NCBI RefSeq assembly: GCF_002251795.1
Contig: NZ_NOXU01000030.1
Location: forward strand, 62,001 to 126,000
Direction of reading: 5' to 3'
DNA length: 64,000 nucleotides
DNA from: Niveispirillum lacus
Lineage (GTDB): Bacteria > Pseudomonadota > Alphaproteobacteria > Azospirillales > Azospirillaceae
Shown: positions 39,610 through 49,583 of the stretch, piece after piece
Numbering within the stretch: the first letter of the stretch is position 1
Layout of the letters: each line of letters starts with the position of its first letter
Made by a program: the position numbers and the translations under genes
Notes under the pieces: generated by a model
Told to the model about the DNA's origin: nothing
Databases searched by the model: none
Seen by the model: only the letters and a program-made list of their open reading frames with translations

Positions 39610-40275
39610 ATGAGTAATTTCATGACCATTGGCGCGGCCCATCTTCCGGGACTTGTTTCGGCTGAAAGCACGCAGCGGCTTTGCAACAATTTGGCCCCCG
39701 TGCCACTAGATCGGCCAGGGTTGCGGTTGCGTGGTTCGGCAGAAATCATGCAGTTTTTGGGGCCTGACAGTGCATTGGGGCGTGTTGCTTCTGGACTGCT
39801 CGGTGCCGGTTCCATGCCGGTTCGTGCCCTTTTGTTCGACAAATCGCCGGAAACGAACTGGTCGGTGGGCTGGCACCAAGATCGGGTGATTGCCGTAAGG
39901 GAACGACGGGAGGTTCCAGGCTTCGGCCCCTGGTCCGTCAAGGATGGCATCCACCATGTCGCGCCGCCAGTCAGCGTGCTGAACAGCATGGTGACCATCC
40001 GTCTGCATCTTGATCCCGTTGGCCCTGACAATGCCCCCCTACTCTATGCCCCTGGTACACATAGACAGGGCGTTATCTCTGTCGCAGAGGTTCCGGCTGT
40101 GGTGGCGCGGCAGGGTGTGAAGGTGTCTCTGGCGGCGGCTGGGGATGTATGGGTCTATGCTACATTGATTCTGCACGCGTCAGCGGTTGCAACAGTACCA
40201 ACGAGGCGCCGTGTCCTGCATGTGGATTATGCGGCTGGCCATTTGCCCGACGGATTGACGTGGCTTGGCCTTTGA
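39610..40275 (+). CDS. Phytanoyl-CoA dioxygenase (PhyH) family protein
   Basis: The 221-residue protein has the iron motif H-x-D in VGWHQDRVIAV near residue 95, and a distal histidine in TLILHASAV near residue 194 followed by an Arg-rich segment for 2-oxoglutarate. These enzymes hydroxylate varied small molecules; the substrate is unknown. The ribosome site is weak. It is divergent from the TetR gene over the inverted repeat. Confidence 0.8.
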   Translation: MSNFMTIGAAHLPGLVSAESTQRLCNNLAPVPLDRPGLRLRGSAEIMQFLGPDSALGRVASGLLGAGSMPVRALLFDKSPETNWSVGWHQDRVIAVRERREVPGFGPWSVKDGIHHVAPPVSVLNSMVTIRLHLDPVGPDNAPLLYAPGTHRQGVISVAEVPAVVARQGVKVSLAAAGDVWVYATLILHASAVATVPTRRRVLHVDYAAGHLPDGLTWLGL

Positions 40276-40390
40276 TCTCGGGGAGGAGGTAAAGAAACAG
40301 GTGCCTTAACGAAATCAAATTCAGGTTGATTTCTTGGGTGGAAACAATCTTACTTCCAGGGCGTTGAAAGAGCAATCTCTGGGGGGGGAA

Positions 40391-41029
40391 ATGCGTAAGG
40401 TAATTCTGACGGCAATGCTGGCTCTTGTCCCGTTGATGGCATTTGCGGACGAAAAGACAGGCGACGATAGAGTTGGGTTCTCCTTTGATATGAAGGGGGC
40501 ACCTTCACAGGACAAACAGGAAATCGCTAGGTCGGTAGAGGTATTCGATGTCTTTATGGAGTCATGCCTGTCCTGGAAATTTAAACGCAAGGCCGCTTTC
40601 ATCGAGAAGATAAAGGCGAATGGCTATAGTGAGATGAGCAAAGAAGCCGTTAAAGCTGTTTTGAAGGGGAAAGAGGGAATAGGATGGGTCAATGGTGACC
40701 CTACCTCTTCTGAAAGGATTGAAGTGATTTATCAGGAAGCGCCAAGTCGAACCTGTTCAATATTCGCTTACAATGGTAACACAGAGAACCACGAATATGC
40801 AGCACAGCAGATGTTGACTGCACTGGACGCAAGTCTTCCCGGTATTTCCTTTAAGCAGCTTCCGCCTAAGCAGGTAGAAGGGGGCACGCGGCGTATCCGC
40901 GGGTATGTGTTGGGCTTTGTGGAAGAGGGGAAAGAAGCCGAAGCCAGCTGGGACAGTCTGGTAATGTTTGTGGTTGACCCAGCCCCGGACGCGCCCTTCC
41001 GCGTGCTTTACACACGGATGGAGCAATAG
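40391..41029 (+). CDS. Exported protein of unknown function
   Basis: The 212-residue product starts with a signal peptide (VILTAMLALVPLMAFA, cleavage near residue 19) and a GGGGGGGA ribosome site. The mature region contains two cysteines (ESCLSW and SRTCSIF) that may form a disulfide. No domain is recognised. Composition is less G+C-rich than the neighbouring lol genes, suggesting recent arrival. Confidence 0.65.
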   Translation: MRKVILTAMLALVPLMAFADEKTGDDRVGFSFDMKGAPSQDKQEIARSVEVFDVFMESCLSWKFKRKAAFIEKIKANGYSEMSKEAVKAVLKGKEGIGWVNGDPTSSERIEVIYQEAPSRTCSIFAYNGNTENHEYAAQQMLTALDASLPGISFKQLPPKQVEGGTRRIRGYVLGFVEEGKEAEASWDSLVMFVVDPAPDAPFRVLYTRMEQ

Positions 41030-41124
41030 GTCGGCAAACCCACACCACCCTTCCGCCCCCGCCCCATTTCCGCCTATAAGCAAGGCTACACCGCCCTCGT
41101 TGCCACCCCGCACCCAGAGCCGCA

Positions 41125-42363
41125 ATGTTCTTCACCCCCCTCGAGCGCATGGTCGCCTTTCGTTACCTGCGCGCACAGCGGCAGGAGGGGACCGTTTCGG
41201 TGATTGCCGGGTTCTCCTTTATCGGCGTGTCCTTGGGCGTGGCGACATTGATCATCGTCATGTCGGTGATGAATGGCTTTCGCGCCGAAATGGTCAGCCG
41301 GATTCAGGGTGTTTCCGCCCATGCCGCCGTGACGTCAGACAGCGGGCCGCTGGCGGATTATGTCGGCCTGATCGACCGGCTGCGCGCCGCCCCTGGGGTG
41401 ACACAGGTGATGCCGGTGGTGGAGGGCCAGGCGCTGGCCACCGTCAATGGCCGGGCCGTGGGGGTGAAGGTGCGCGGACTGTCGGTTGCGGATTTCCAGG
41501 CCCGCCCCATCGTCGGGCGCAGCATTGTGCGCGGCCTGTCCGACCTGGGCGACGACGGGGTGGCGTTGGGCTTCAACCTGTCGCGGTCGCTGGGCATTTC
41601 GGCGGGCGGTAATGTCACCCTGATCAGCCCGAAGGGCACCGTCACTGCCTTTGGCACCATGCTGCGGCGAAAGGAATTTCCCGTCTATGCCGTGGTTGAC
41701 CTGCGCATGCCGGAACAGGATGGCACCCTGATCTATATGCCGCTGCCCGCCGCCCAGGCATTTTTCCGGCTGGGGGAAAAGGTCAGCGCCATCGACGTGT
41801 TTGTCAGCGACCCGCGCGATGTCGATGGGCTGCGCACCAGCCTGGAGCGGGCGGCGGGGCCGGGCTTTACCGTCACCGACTGGCGACAGGCCAATAAGGG
41901 GCTGGTCACGGCGCTGGGGGTGGAGCGGGTGGCGATGTTTGTGGTGCTGACCCTGATTATCCTGGTGGCCAGTTTCAACATCGTGTCTTCCATGGTCATG
42001 CTGGTGCGCGGCAAGGCGGCCAGCATCGCTATCCTGCGCACCATGGGGGCGCAGCGTGCGTCGGTGTCGCGTATCTTCCTGCTGGCCGGTGCGTCCATCG
42101 GGGCGGTTGGCACGATGGTCGGCTTTGTCCTGGGGGTGGTGCTGACCGTGAATGTGCAAGCCATCGGTTATGCGCTGGGGCACGTGCCGGGCATCGCGGG
42201 GTCACAGATGCTGCTGTTCCTGACGACCTTGCCGGCCATCATTGATTGGGCGGAGGTGGCGCTGGTGGTGGCGCTGGGCCTGTTCCTGTCGGTGGGGGCC
42301 ACGCTCTATCCTGCCCGCCGGGCAGCATCGATGGACCCGGTGGAGGCGCTGCGTCATGGCTGA
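41125..42363 (+). CDS. lolC: Lipoprotein-releasing ABC transporter permease, first copy
   Basis: The 412-residue inner-membrane protein has an N-terminal helix with FSFIGVSLGVATLIIVMSVM near residue 30, a large periplasmic domain (about 50-265), and three C-terminal helices, the LolC/LolE layout. It extracts lipoproteins from the inner membrane for the Lol pathway. The stop overlaps the next gene by 8 bases. Confidence 0.92.
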   Translation: MFFTPLERMVAFRYLRAQRQEGTVSVIAGFSFIGVSLGVATLIIVMSVMNGFRAEMVSRIQGVSAHAAVTSDSGPLADYVGLIDRLRAAPGVTQVMPVVEGQALATVNGRAVGVKVRGLSVADFQARPIVGRSIVRGLSDLGDDGVALGFNLSRSLGISAGGNVTLISPKGTVTAFGTMLRRKEFPVYAVVDLRMPEQDGTLIYMPLPAAQAFFRLGEKVSAIDVFVSDPRDVDGLRTSLERAAGPGFTVTDWRQANKGLVTALGVERVAMFVVLTLIILVASFNIVSSMVMLVRGKAASIAILRTMGAQRASVSRIFLLAGASIGAVGTMVGFVLGVVLTVNVQAIGYALGHVPGIAGSQMLLFLTTLPAIIDWAEVALVVALGLFLSVGATLYPARRAASMDPVEALRHG

Positions 42364-43603
42364 CCGTTCCCGCATGTTCGGTGTCTTGGAACGCTGGATC
42401 GCCTTGCGTTACCTGGGTGCCCGCCGGCAGGAGGGGTTCATCTCCGTCATTGCCGGCTTCTCCTTCCTGGGCATCGCGCTGGGCGTGGCGACGCTGATCA
42501 TTTCCTTGTCCGTGTTCAATGGGTTTCAACGCGACCTGCTGTCCCGTGTGCTGGGTTTCCAGGGCCATGTGGTGGCCATGGGGCAATATGGCCCGTTCCA
42601 GGCTCCCGACGCCCTGTTGGAAGGGATCCGCACTGTACCCGGTGTCGTGTCGGTGATGCCCAGTCTGGATGCGCAAGGCCTCCTCTCCTATCGCGACTTT
42701 GCCGGCGGTGTGCTGGTCAAGGCACTGCGTTCCGCCGACATGGCGGCCCGGCCTGCCTTTGCTGATGCGCTGGTCGAGGGTACGCTGGCTGAAGGGGATG
42801 GCATCGCCATCGGCCAGCGCATGGCCGCCAATGGCCGGATCAAAGTCGGTGACCGCGTTACCATCCTGTCGCCGCAGTTGGATGCCGTTGGCGGGCCGCC
42901 CCGGTCCCGCGCCTTTACCGTCACCGGCATTGTCGCCCTGGGCGTGTCGGAGTTTGACAATACGCTGGTGCTGATGGATCTGGCCACGGCACAGGCATTT
43001 TTTCAGTTGGATGATAATGTCACGGCGCTGGAGGTGAATTTCGCCGACCCGTCGCTGGCCCCGGCCGGGGCAGGGGAGGTGGCCAAACGCCTGCCCGGCA
43101 GCCTGTTCGTGCGCGACTGGCAGCAGGTGAATGGCGCCTTTTTCGGCTTTATCGAAACACAGCGCAATGTCGTTTCCTTGATCCTGGGCATGATTGTGGT
43201 TGTTGCTGCCTTCAACATCATTTCCGGCATGATCATGATGGTGCAGGACAAAGGCCGGGAGATTGCCATTCTGCGCACCATGGGGGCAGGGCGTGGCACC
43301 ATCCTGCGCATCTTCCTGATGTCTGGTGCATCCATCGGCATCGCCGGAACGGCGGCGGGGCTGATCCTGGGGGTAACTTTGTCAGGCCATTTGGAACAGG
43401 TGCGGCAGATGGTGAAGGCTGCCACCGGCGTCGATCCGTTCAATTCGGACATCTATTTTTTGTCCTCCTTGCCTTCCTTCACCGATCCGTGGCAGGTGGC
43501 GCAGGTGGCGGTTGCGTCCGTGGCGTTATCGCTGCTGGCCACGCTGTACCCTTCCTGGCGGGCGGCGAAACTGGACCCCGTCGAAGCACTTCGATACGAG
43601 TGA
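42356..43603 (+). CDS. lolE: Lipoprotein-releasing ABC transporter permease, second copy
   Basis: The 415-residue paralogue of the preceding gene keeps the same layout: LRYLGARRQEGFISVIAGFS near residue 18, FLGIALGVATLIISLSVFNG, and the C-terminal SGASIGIAGTAAGLILG. The start at 42356 was chosen because homology with LolC begins there. Whether it plays the LolE or LolC role cannot be told from sequence. Confidence 0.92.
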   Translation: MADRSRMFGVLERWIALRYLGARRQEGFISVIAGFSFLGIALGVATLIISLSVFNGFQRDLLSRVLGFQGHVVAMGQYGPFQAPDALLEGIRTVPGVVSVMPSLDAQGLLSYRDFAGGVLVKALRSADMAARPAFADALVEGTLAEGDGIAIGQRMAANGRIKVGDRVTILSPQLDAVGGPPRSRAFTVTGIVALGVSEFDNTLVLMDLATAQAFFQLDDNVTALEVNFADPSLAPAGAGEVAKRLPGSLFVRDWQQVNGAFFGFIETQRNVVSLILGMIVVVAAFNIISGMIMMVQDKGREIAILRTMGAGRGTILRIFLMSGASIGIAGTAAGLILGVTLSGHLEQVRQMVKAATGVDPFNSDIYFLSSLPSFTDPWQVAQVAVASVALSLLATLYPSWRAAKLDPVEALRYE

Positions 43604-43606
43604 CCC

Positions 43607-44287
43607 ATGTCTGAGATCGTTCTGCGCCTGACCGGCATCCACCGGTCCTTCACCCAGGTGGAAACGCCGTTGCATGTGTTGCGTGGTGTCGATGCTGCCA
43701 TCCATTCCGGTGAAATGGTGGCCCTGGTGGGGCCCAGCGGGGCTGGCAAGTCTACCTTGCTGCATATTGCGGGCCTGCTGGAACCGGCGGATAAGGGATC
43801 GATTGAGGTCGCGGGTCAGAAGGCTGATGGCTTGTCGGATGCCGAACGCACGGCCATCCGCCGCGACAAGATCGGCTTTGTCTATCAGTTTCACCACCTG
43901 CTGCCGGAATTTACCGCCGAGGAAAACATCATCATTCCGCAGATGCTGGCTGGTGTGGCGCGCAGCAAGGCGAAGGAGCGGGCGCGTGCGTTGCTGGACA
44001 TGGTCGGTCTGTCTGCCCGGGCCGGCCACCGTCCGGCCAAGCTGTCGGGCGGTGAGCAGCAGCGTGTCGCCATTGCGCGTGCATTGGCCAACCGTCCGCG
44101 CCTGCTGATCGCCGATGAACCGACGGGCAATCTGGACATGCACACCTCGGAAAAGGTCTTCGCCTTGTTCGCAGAACTGGTGCGCGGGCAGGGGCTTGGC
44201 GCGTTGGTTGCCACCCATAACCTGGATCTGGCGCGACGTATGGACCGGGTGGTGGAGATGCGCGATGGCCTGCTGGTCGCGGGCTGA
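43607..44287 (+). CDS. lolD: Lipoprotein-releasing ABC transporter ATPase
   Basis: The 226-residue ATPase has Walker [10 protein letters not shown] near residue 44, signature LSGGEQQRV near residue 147, Walker [13 protein letters not shown] near residue 165 and the H-loop ATHNLD. It powers the two permeases encoded just upstream. Confidence 0.95.
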   Translation: MSEIVLRLTGIHRSFTQVETPLHVLRGVDAAIHSGEMVALVGPSGAGKSTLLHIAGLLEPADKGSIEVAGQKADGLSDAERTAIRRDKIGFVYQFHHLLPEFTAEENIIIPQMLAGVARSKAKERARALLDMVGLSARAGHRPAKLSGGEQQRVAIARALANRPRLLIADEPTGNLDMHTSEKVFALFAELVRGQGLGALVATHNLDLARRMDRVVEMRDGLLVAG

Positions 44288-44289
44288 TC

Positions 44290-45159
44290 ATGGTGGCACT
44301 GCCGGATATCCCTTTGCCTGCCGGCTACCGCGCTGACTGGGTCCTGTCCTATCATGGGCGTGACCCGGACGGGCTGTCGGAAAGGGTGTCAGGCCATACG
44401 ATCACCAAGGTGCTGGCCCCCGCCGGCCGCGCCATCCGCCTGGACATCACCCTCCACGCCACCCATGCCGCCCTGAAGGCCGATCCCGACGACCCGACAA
44501 TGGCGGAGATCGCCAGCCTGTTGGCGTCTGCTGCCCGCATGCTGGGCGTGTCGGGCGATGTTTCCGGGCTGGAGGCACGGGCGGTACAGGATGCACAGGT
44601 GGCCCGCCTGCTGTCCCGCTGCGGCCCCGGTCTGCGCTTGCCCCAAACGGCGGGCGTGTTTGAGGCCCTGTGCTGGGCCATCGTGGGACAGCAGGTCAAT
44701 CTGCGCTTCGCCGGTCAATTGCGCCGCACTTTGATTGACCTGGCCGGCCTTCCGCATGCCTCGGGCATGAAGGCGCACCCCACGCCCACCGGTATCGCCG
44801 CCCTGGACCCTGACCTGCTGGGTACCCTGAAATTCTCCCGCTCGAAGGCGGCCTATCTGATCAATGCCGCGCGCAGCGGTATTGATTTCGAGGGGCTGCC
44901 CAAGGGTGACGTGGCCACAGCAGAGGCGGCGATGACGGGCATCAAGGGCATCGGTCCTTGGACGCGGGCCTACGTGCTGCTGCGCGCCTGCGCCTTCCCG
45001 GATGTGGCCCCCATCGGCGATGCCGGTCTGGCGGCGGCCTTGCAGAAGTTCCACGCCCTGGACCATCGCCCCGGCCCGGCCGAACAGGAGGCGCTGATGC
45101 GCCCTTTTGCGCCGTGGCGCAGCCTGGCCACGGCCCATTTGTGGGCCGGGTGGACTTAA
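44290..45159 (+). CDS. alkA: DNA-3-methyladenine glycosylase II
   Basis: The 289-residue enzyme has an AlkA-type N-terminal beta domain and the helix-hairpin-helix MTGIKGIGPWTRAYVLLRAC near residue 215, followed by the catalytic aspartate in PIGDAGL. It removes several alkylated bases. Its stop codon overlaps the stop of the convergent RTX gene. It sits in the lol transcription unit, 2 bases after lolD. Confidence 0.92.
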   Translation: MVALPDIPLPAGYRADWVLSYHGRDPDGLSERVSGHTITKVLAPAGRAIRLDITLHATHAALKADPDDPTMAEIASLLASAARMLGVSGDVSGLEARAVQDAQVARLLSRCGPGLRLPQTAGVFEALCWAIVGQQVNLRFAGQLRRTLIDLAGLPHASGMKAHPTPTGIAALDPDLLGTLKFSRSKAAYLINAARSGIDFEGLPKGDVATAEAAMTGIKGIGPWTRAYVLLRACAFPDVAPIGDAGLAAALQKFHALDHRPGPAEQEALMRPFAPWRSLATAHLWAGWT

Positions 45160-47720
45160 CCCAACTCTGTGAATGTCGTCAGACGCCCCTCGTGGTAACC
45201 ATAGGCCAGGTAATGCAGCAGCGGGTTTAGTCCCTGAACCGCCGCCACATCAGGATTGGCCGCCAGATAGGCGCTGATGTCGAACCAGCGTGACGGGTCG
45301 CGACCCTCCTTCCAGCCGTAATTGGCAAAATGGGTCAGGGCGTCGATGCCGCCCCTGGCCACGGCGGCAGCCACGTCGGGGTTGCTGGCCAGATACCAAT
45401 CGGCATCGAACATGATGTTGGGGTCACGGCCTTCCCGGGCGCCAAACTGCTTATAGTGGGTCCAGGCATCGATGACGGTGCCGTTGCGGATGGCCTGATC
45501 CACATCGGGGTTGGTCAGACGGTAGAAAGTGCTGTCGAACAGCACCAAAGTGCCGTTCTCCACCGCCGGAGAAGCGCGGTTTTCCGCCCGTCCGAAGGCC
45601 AGGTAATGCTCCTCCCCGGTTTTATAGACACCGGCGGCCACGGCGGCGGCGACATCGGGATAGAGGGCCAGATAGGCGGCATTGTCGAACTGGCCCTGTT
45701 CATAGGGCTGATAGGGGGTCCAGCGTTGCGGCGCGATCAGGGGCAGGATTGTATTGTTGAAAATGCCGATTTCCACACCATACAGCGTGTCGGTACCTTC
45801 GCCGGTCACACGTTGGTCATAGACGACAAAATAGGTGGCGCCCGACGCATCGGTCCGTTGCTGCACGCTGACCACGGTGGCATTGCCCGGCGGGGCCTTG
45901 AAATAGGCGGCGTCCAGGCCATCGCCGCCGCGCTGAATGTCATTGCCCGCGCCACCGATCAGCAGATCGGAACCCTTGCCACCCGACAGACTATCTTCAC
46001 CCAGCCCGCCGCGCAACAGGTCATTGCCATCGCCGCCATTGAGGGTCTGAGGGTTATACTGGGCCAGGACCGATAGGTCGAAAGAGGGGGAGAAATGGCT
46101 GCTGGTCAGGTTGCTGACCTGCACATTCTGAAGCCGCGCCAGCACCCCTCGGTCGGCGTTAGTCTGCGGCAGGCCGCCGGCGTCCGGGTCCAGTGTGATC
46201 AGTGTATCCGCCCCATCCTGCTGCAGGCGCAGATAGGGGCCGAACGGGTTCCCGCCTTCATAGCCGTAGACGGTGCGCAGGATGACCGACAGGTCGATCA
46301 CGTCACCGCCATTCACGTCGAAATCCGTGATGGTGACGCTTCGCACACCGTAATACTGCCAGTACCCTGAATAGGTCAGGGTCACACCGTCCAGCACAAA
46401 GCGGTCGGCACCGGCACCGCCGGTCATTTGCCCGGATGTCAGACGCAGAACATCATCCCCCACCCCGCCATCGGCGGTACCACTGCCGGTGATCGTATCG
46501 TTACCGCCCTCGCCGAAGACCTGGCTGCTGGTGTTGGCCGACAGGACATCATTGCCGTCACCGCCCCGCAATGTGGATTGCGCGCCCGTGGCGGTCAGCG
46601 TGTCGTCGCCGGCACCACCGATCAGCACGCTGCCGGACCCTGCCGCTTCCAATGTGTCATTGCCCAGCCCGCCATCCAGCGTGCTGGAGGCACCGCTGGC
46701 GATCAGCCGGTCATTGCCATCACCGCCATTCAGTTGATCGGTGCCCATGCCGCCGATCAGCAGATCGTCGCCGGCGTCACCGGATAGCGTGTCATTGCCA
46801 TTCCCACCGGTCAGCGTATCGTTGCCATCGCCGCCCGATAGCTGATTGTTGCCGGCTGTATCAGAGATGGTGTCGTTCCCGGCCCCGCCGGCGATGGTGT
46901 CATTGCCCCAGCCGCCGGCCAGGGTTTCGGACGCTACGGTGCCGGTCTGTGTATTGTCGCTGACAGTCTTGTCGCGCGTCGGCACCCATCCGCTGGCAAA
47001 ATTGGCCGCCACCAGATCATTGGCGAAAACGCTGTCTAGCACCACCAGCGTCTCGCGGTCATACTGGTTGCCGGCGGCGTCACGGTCGACGATGATCCGT
47101 GTGGTGCCCCCCGCCAGCGCCTCGATCCACAGATGCGTACCGAATGGGCTGGCGCCGCGCGGGCCGGCCAGGAGCGGCACGATATTGGTCAGGTCAAGAA
47201 CCTCACCCGTTGCACCGCTGGCGAAATCGGTGATGGTCACCGCCGACAGCCTGTTGGAGGAACTGTCGACCGTGGGGTTTATGATAAACCGGTCCTGACC
47301 GGCGCCGCCGGTGACCGTGCCGCTGCCGATGGTCAGGATATCGTTGCCGGCCCCGCCATCCACCGTCTGCGTCCGGCCAATGGTAATGACATCATCACCA
47401 TCATCGCCATAGACCCAGGCGAACGCCATCCCGCCACTGATTGTGTCGTTCCCGGCACCACCATTGACCGAGCTGACATCGGTGATGGTGATCATGTCGT
47501 TGCCGGCCCCGGCCCGCACCGTGTCAAAATTGGCAATGATCCGGTCATCGCCGTCGCCGGCATCAATCGTGTCGCTGCCCGCACCGCCATCCAGGCTGTC
47601 ATTGCCGCCGCCGCCGGTCAGGCTGTCATCGCCGGCCAGCCCGGAGATCGTATCGTCGTCGTGGCCGCCCACCAGGGTGTCATTGCCGGTGCCACCGACC
47701 AAACTCAACCCCGTCGCCAT
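45156..47720 (-). CDS. RTX calcium-binding repeat protein 1
   Basis: The 854-residue protein carries blocks of glycine-rich nonapeptides (GGxGxDxLx) alternating with two conserved beta domains having the pattern VTITDF, DxxDLS and NPFGxxLxL (about residues 150-260 and 435-540). The last 180 residues hold four repeats of about 40 residues, FDxxxYLxxNPDVAxA followed by HYxxxGxxEGRxP. There is no signal peptide, as expected for a type I-secreted protein; no secretion genes are in view. The start at 47720 follows a GGGAGAG site. Likely a surface or secreted adhesin, by inference. Confidence 0.85.
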   Translation of the reverse strand: MATGLSLVGGTGNDTLVGGHDDDTISGLAGDDSLTGGGGNDSLDGGAGSDTIDAGDGDDRIIANFDTVRAGAGNDMITITDVSSVNGGAGNDTISGGMAFAWVYGDDGDDVITIGRTQTVDGGAGNDILTIGSGTVTGGAGQDRFIINPTVDSSSNRLSAVTITDFASGATGEVLDLTNIVPLLAGPRGASPFGTHLWIEALAGGTTRIIVDRDAAGNQYDRETLVVLDSVFANDLVAANFASGWVPTRDKTVSDNTQTGTVASETLAGGWGNDTIAGGAGNDTISDTAGNNQLSGGDGNDTLTGGNGNDTLSGDAGDDLLIGGMGTDQLNGGDGNDRLIASGASSTLDGGLGNDTLEAAGSGSVLIGGAGDDTLTATGAQSTLRGGDGNDVLSANTSSQVFGEGGNDTITGSGTADGGVGDDVLRLTSGQMTGGAGADRFVLDGVTLTYSGYWQYYGVRSVTITDFDVNGGDVIDLSVILRTVYGYEGGNPFGPYLRLQQDGADTLITLDPDAGGLPQTNADRGVLARLQNVQVSNLTSSHFSPSFDLSVLAQYNPQTLNGGDGNDLLRGGLGEDSLSGGKGSDLLIGGAGNDIQRGGDGLDAAYFKAPPGNATVVSVQQRTDASGATYFVVYDQRVTGEGTDTLYGVEIGIFNNTILPLIAPQRWTPYQPYEQGQFDNAAYLALYPDVAAAVAAGVYKTGEEHYLAFGRAENRASPAVENGTLVLFDSTFYRLTNPDVDQAIRNGTVIDAWTHYKQFGAREGRDPNIMFDADWYLASNPDVAAAVARGGIDALTHFANYGWKEGRDPSRWFDISAYLAANPDVAAVQGLNPLLHYLAYGYHEGRLTTFTELG

Positions 47721-47871
47721 ATTTCTCTCCCGGCTGTACTCGGCAATTTTCGGGAAACCATAAGTGACTTTATTATCCACTGAATGGCGTAAAAAGTCAG
47801 CCGTTGGTCATAGGTCTCTGGCAATGACGGACAGGGGGCACATAGGTTCCCATCAAAAGGGGTTACCCCGC

Positions 47872-49554
47872 TCAGATCAGGTCCTCGGTGTAGTGCAGGG
47901 GCCGGCCTTCGTGATAGCCGTACCGCAGGTAATGTGTCAGGGGGTTGATCCCGGCGGCAGCAACATCTGGATTGTCTGCCAGGTAGCGACTTGTGTCGAA
48001 CCAGCGCGACGGGTCACGTCCTTCTTTCCACCCATACAGCGCATAATGTGTCAGCGCATCAATCCCGCCGGTTGCAACGGCGGTCGCCACATCCGGATGG
48101 CTGTGCAGGTACCAGTCGGTGTCGAACAGGCTGTTGGGATCACGCCCCTCCTTCTGCCCATACAGGACAAAATGGGTCCAGGCATTGATGGCCGCCCCTC
48201 TATCGATCACATTGAAAACGTCGGGGTTCGACAGCAGATAAAAATTGCTGTCGAACAGCGCCAGCGATCCGGTCAGTTTAGCCGGCGATAGGCGACCCTC
48301 GGTGCGGCCATAGGCGAGGTAATGCTCCTGTCCGCTGGCAAACTGCCGGGCGGCGACGGCGGTTGCGACGTCGGGATACAGGGAAAGGTAAGTGCCTTCA
48401 TCAAACTGCGCGGGGTCGTAGGGCTGGTTGAGTGACCATTTTCCGGGCGCGGTCAGCGGTACGATCCTATTGTCGAAAATGCCGACTTCCACCCCGTACA
48501 GCATGTCGCGGCCTACACCATCAATCCGGTAATCAGTAACCAGGACGGCCTGGTTGCCGTTGGTATCGATGATCGGCGAAACGAAGGTGCTGGAACCGTG
48601 CTGTGGCGGGGCGGCGAAACGGGCGGCATCGATGCCGCCGCCGCCATGGATCATGTCATTGCCGGTACCGCCGGTCAGCAGATCCGACCCCTCACCCCCC
48701 AACAGGCTGTCATTGCCCCGCGCGCCGGAAAGATTGTCATGGCCGCTGCCGCCGGTCACGGTCTGTGGCTGAAACTGTGCCAGGATCGCGGTGTCATAGC
48801 CCTGTACGAAGGCACTGGCCGTCAGGCTGGACGCGGTCACGCCCTTCAACCGCGCCAGGATGGTGGGCGCCACGTCATTGTTTATCGACAATTGATCGGG
48901 ATTGACCATCAGCAGCGTGTCGCTGCCGTCCTGGACGAACCATAAATACCGGCCCAGCGGGTTGCCGCCGTCGAACTCCCGCAGATTGCCCAGGACCAGG
49001 GAAAGGTCGATCCTGTCCCCGTCCGCCGGATTAAAATCCATGATGGTGGTCAGGCCGAGATCGTATCCTCTCAGCCACTTGATGACGCCGTTTAATGCAA
49101 AAATATCCGCCCCGGCACCGCCGGTCTGGTCACCGGCAAAGGCCTGAAAGCGATCATTGCCATTGCCGCCATACAAGACCGCACCGACGGTCACGATCAG
49201 GGTGTCATTGCCGTCATCGCCGTAAAGTTCGGAACCATCGCCGGCCACCATCAGAAGATCGTCGCCGGCCCCGCCCCGCAGCGTGTTGATGCCGATTTCG
49301 TAATAGTTCGGGCCACCCAGCATGTCATTGCCATCACCACCCTCCAGCAGGTCATTGCCGAAGCCGCCGCGGAGCGTGTCATCGCCCGGACCGCCCAGGA
49401 CAGTGTCATTGCCAAAGCCGCTGAACAGGTCATCATTGCCAGGACCACCGACAAGGGAGTCCTGACCGTCAAGTCCGTCCAGCGTATCGTTGTCATTGCC
49501 GCCGACCAGCGTGTCATTCCCGCTGGTGCCGGTCAGGACAAGGCCATTTGCCAT
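47872..49554 (-). CDS. RTX calcium-binding repeat protein 2
   Basis: The 560-residue paralogue has one N-terminal RTX block, one beta domain (about 150-260), a second RTX block near 290, and four NPDV/HYxxxGxxEGR repeats (about 380-560). It ends in the same short tail as copy 3. The start at 49554 parallels the other two copies; an ATG at 49572 is possible. It lies 51 bases after copy 3 in the same direction. Confidence 0.85.
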   Translation of the reverse strand: MANGLVLTGTSGNDTLVGGNDNDTLDGLDGQDSLVGGPGNDDLFSGFGNDTVLGGPGDDTLRGGFGNDLLEGGDGNDMLGGPNYYEIGINTLRGGAGDDLLMVAGDGSELYGDDGNDTLIVTVGAVLYGGNGNDRFQAFAGDQTGGAGADIFALNGVIKWLRGYDLGLTTIMDFNPADGDRIDLSLVLGNLREFDGGNPLGRYLWFVQDGSDTLLMVNPDQLSINNDVAPTILARLKGVTASSLTASAFVQGYDTAILAQFQPQTVTGGSGHDNLSGARGNDSLLGGEGSDLLTGGTGNDMIHGGGGIDAARFAAPPQHGSSTFVSPIIDTNGNQAVLVTDYRIDGVGRDMLYGVEVGIFDNRIVPLTAPGKWSLNQPYDPAQFDEGTYLSLYPDVATAVAARQFASGQEHYLAYGRTEGRLSPAKLTGSLALFDSNFYLLSNPDVFNVIDRGAAINAWTHFVLYGQKEGRDPNSLFDTDWYLHSHPDVATAVATGGIDALTHYALYGWKEGRDPSRWFDTSRYLADNPDVAAAGINPLTHYLRYGYHEGRPLHYTEDLI

Positions 49555-49583
49555 TGCATCACCATCCATCAAAGGGGCGGGTG

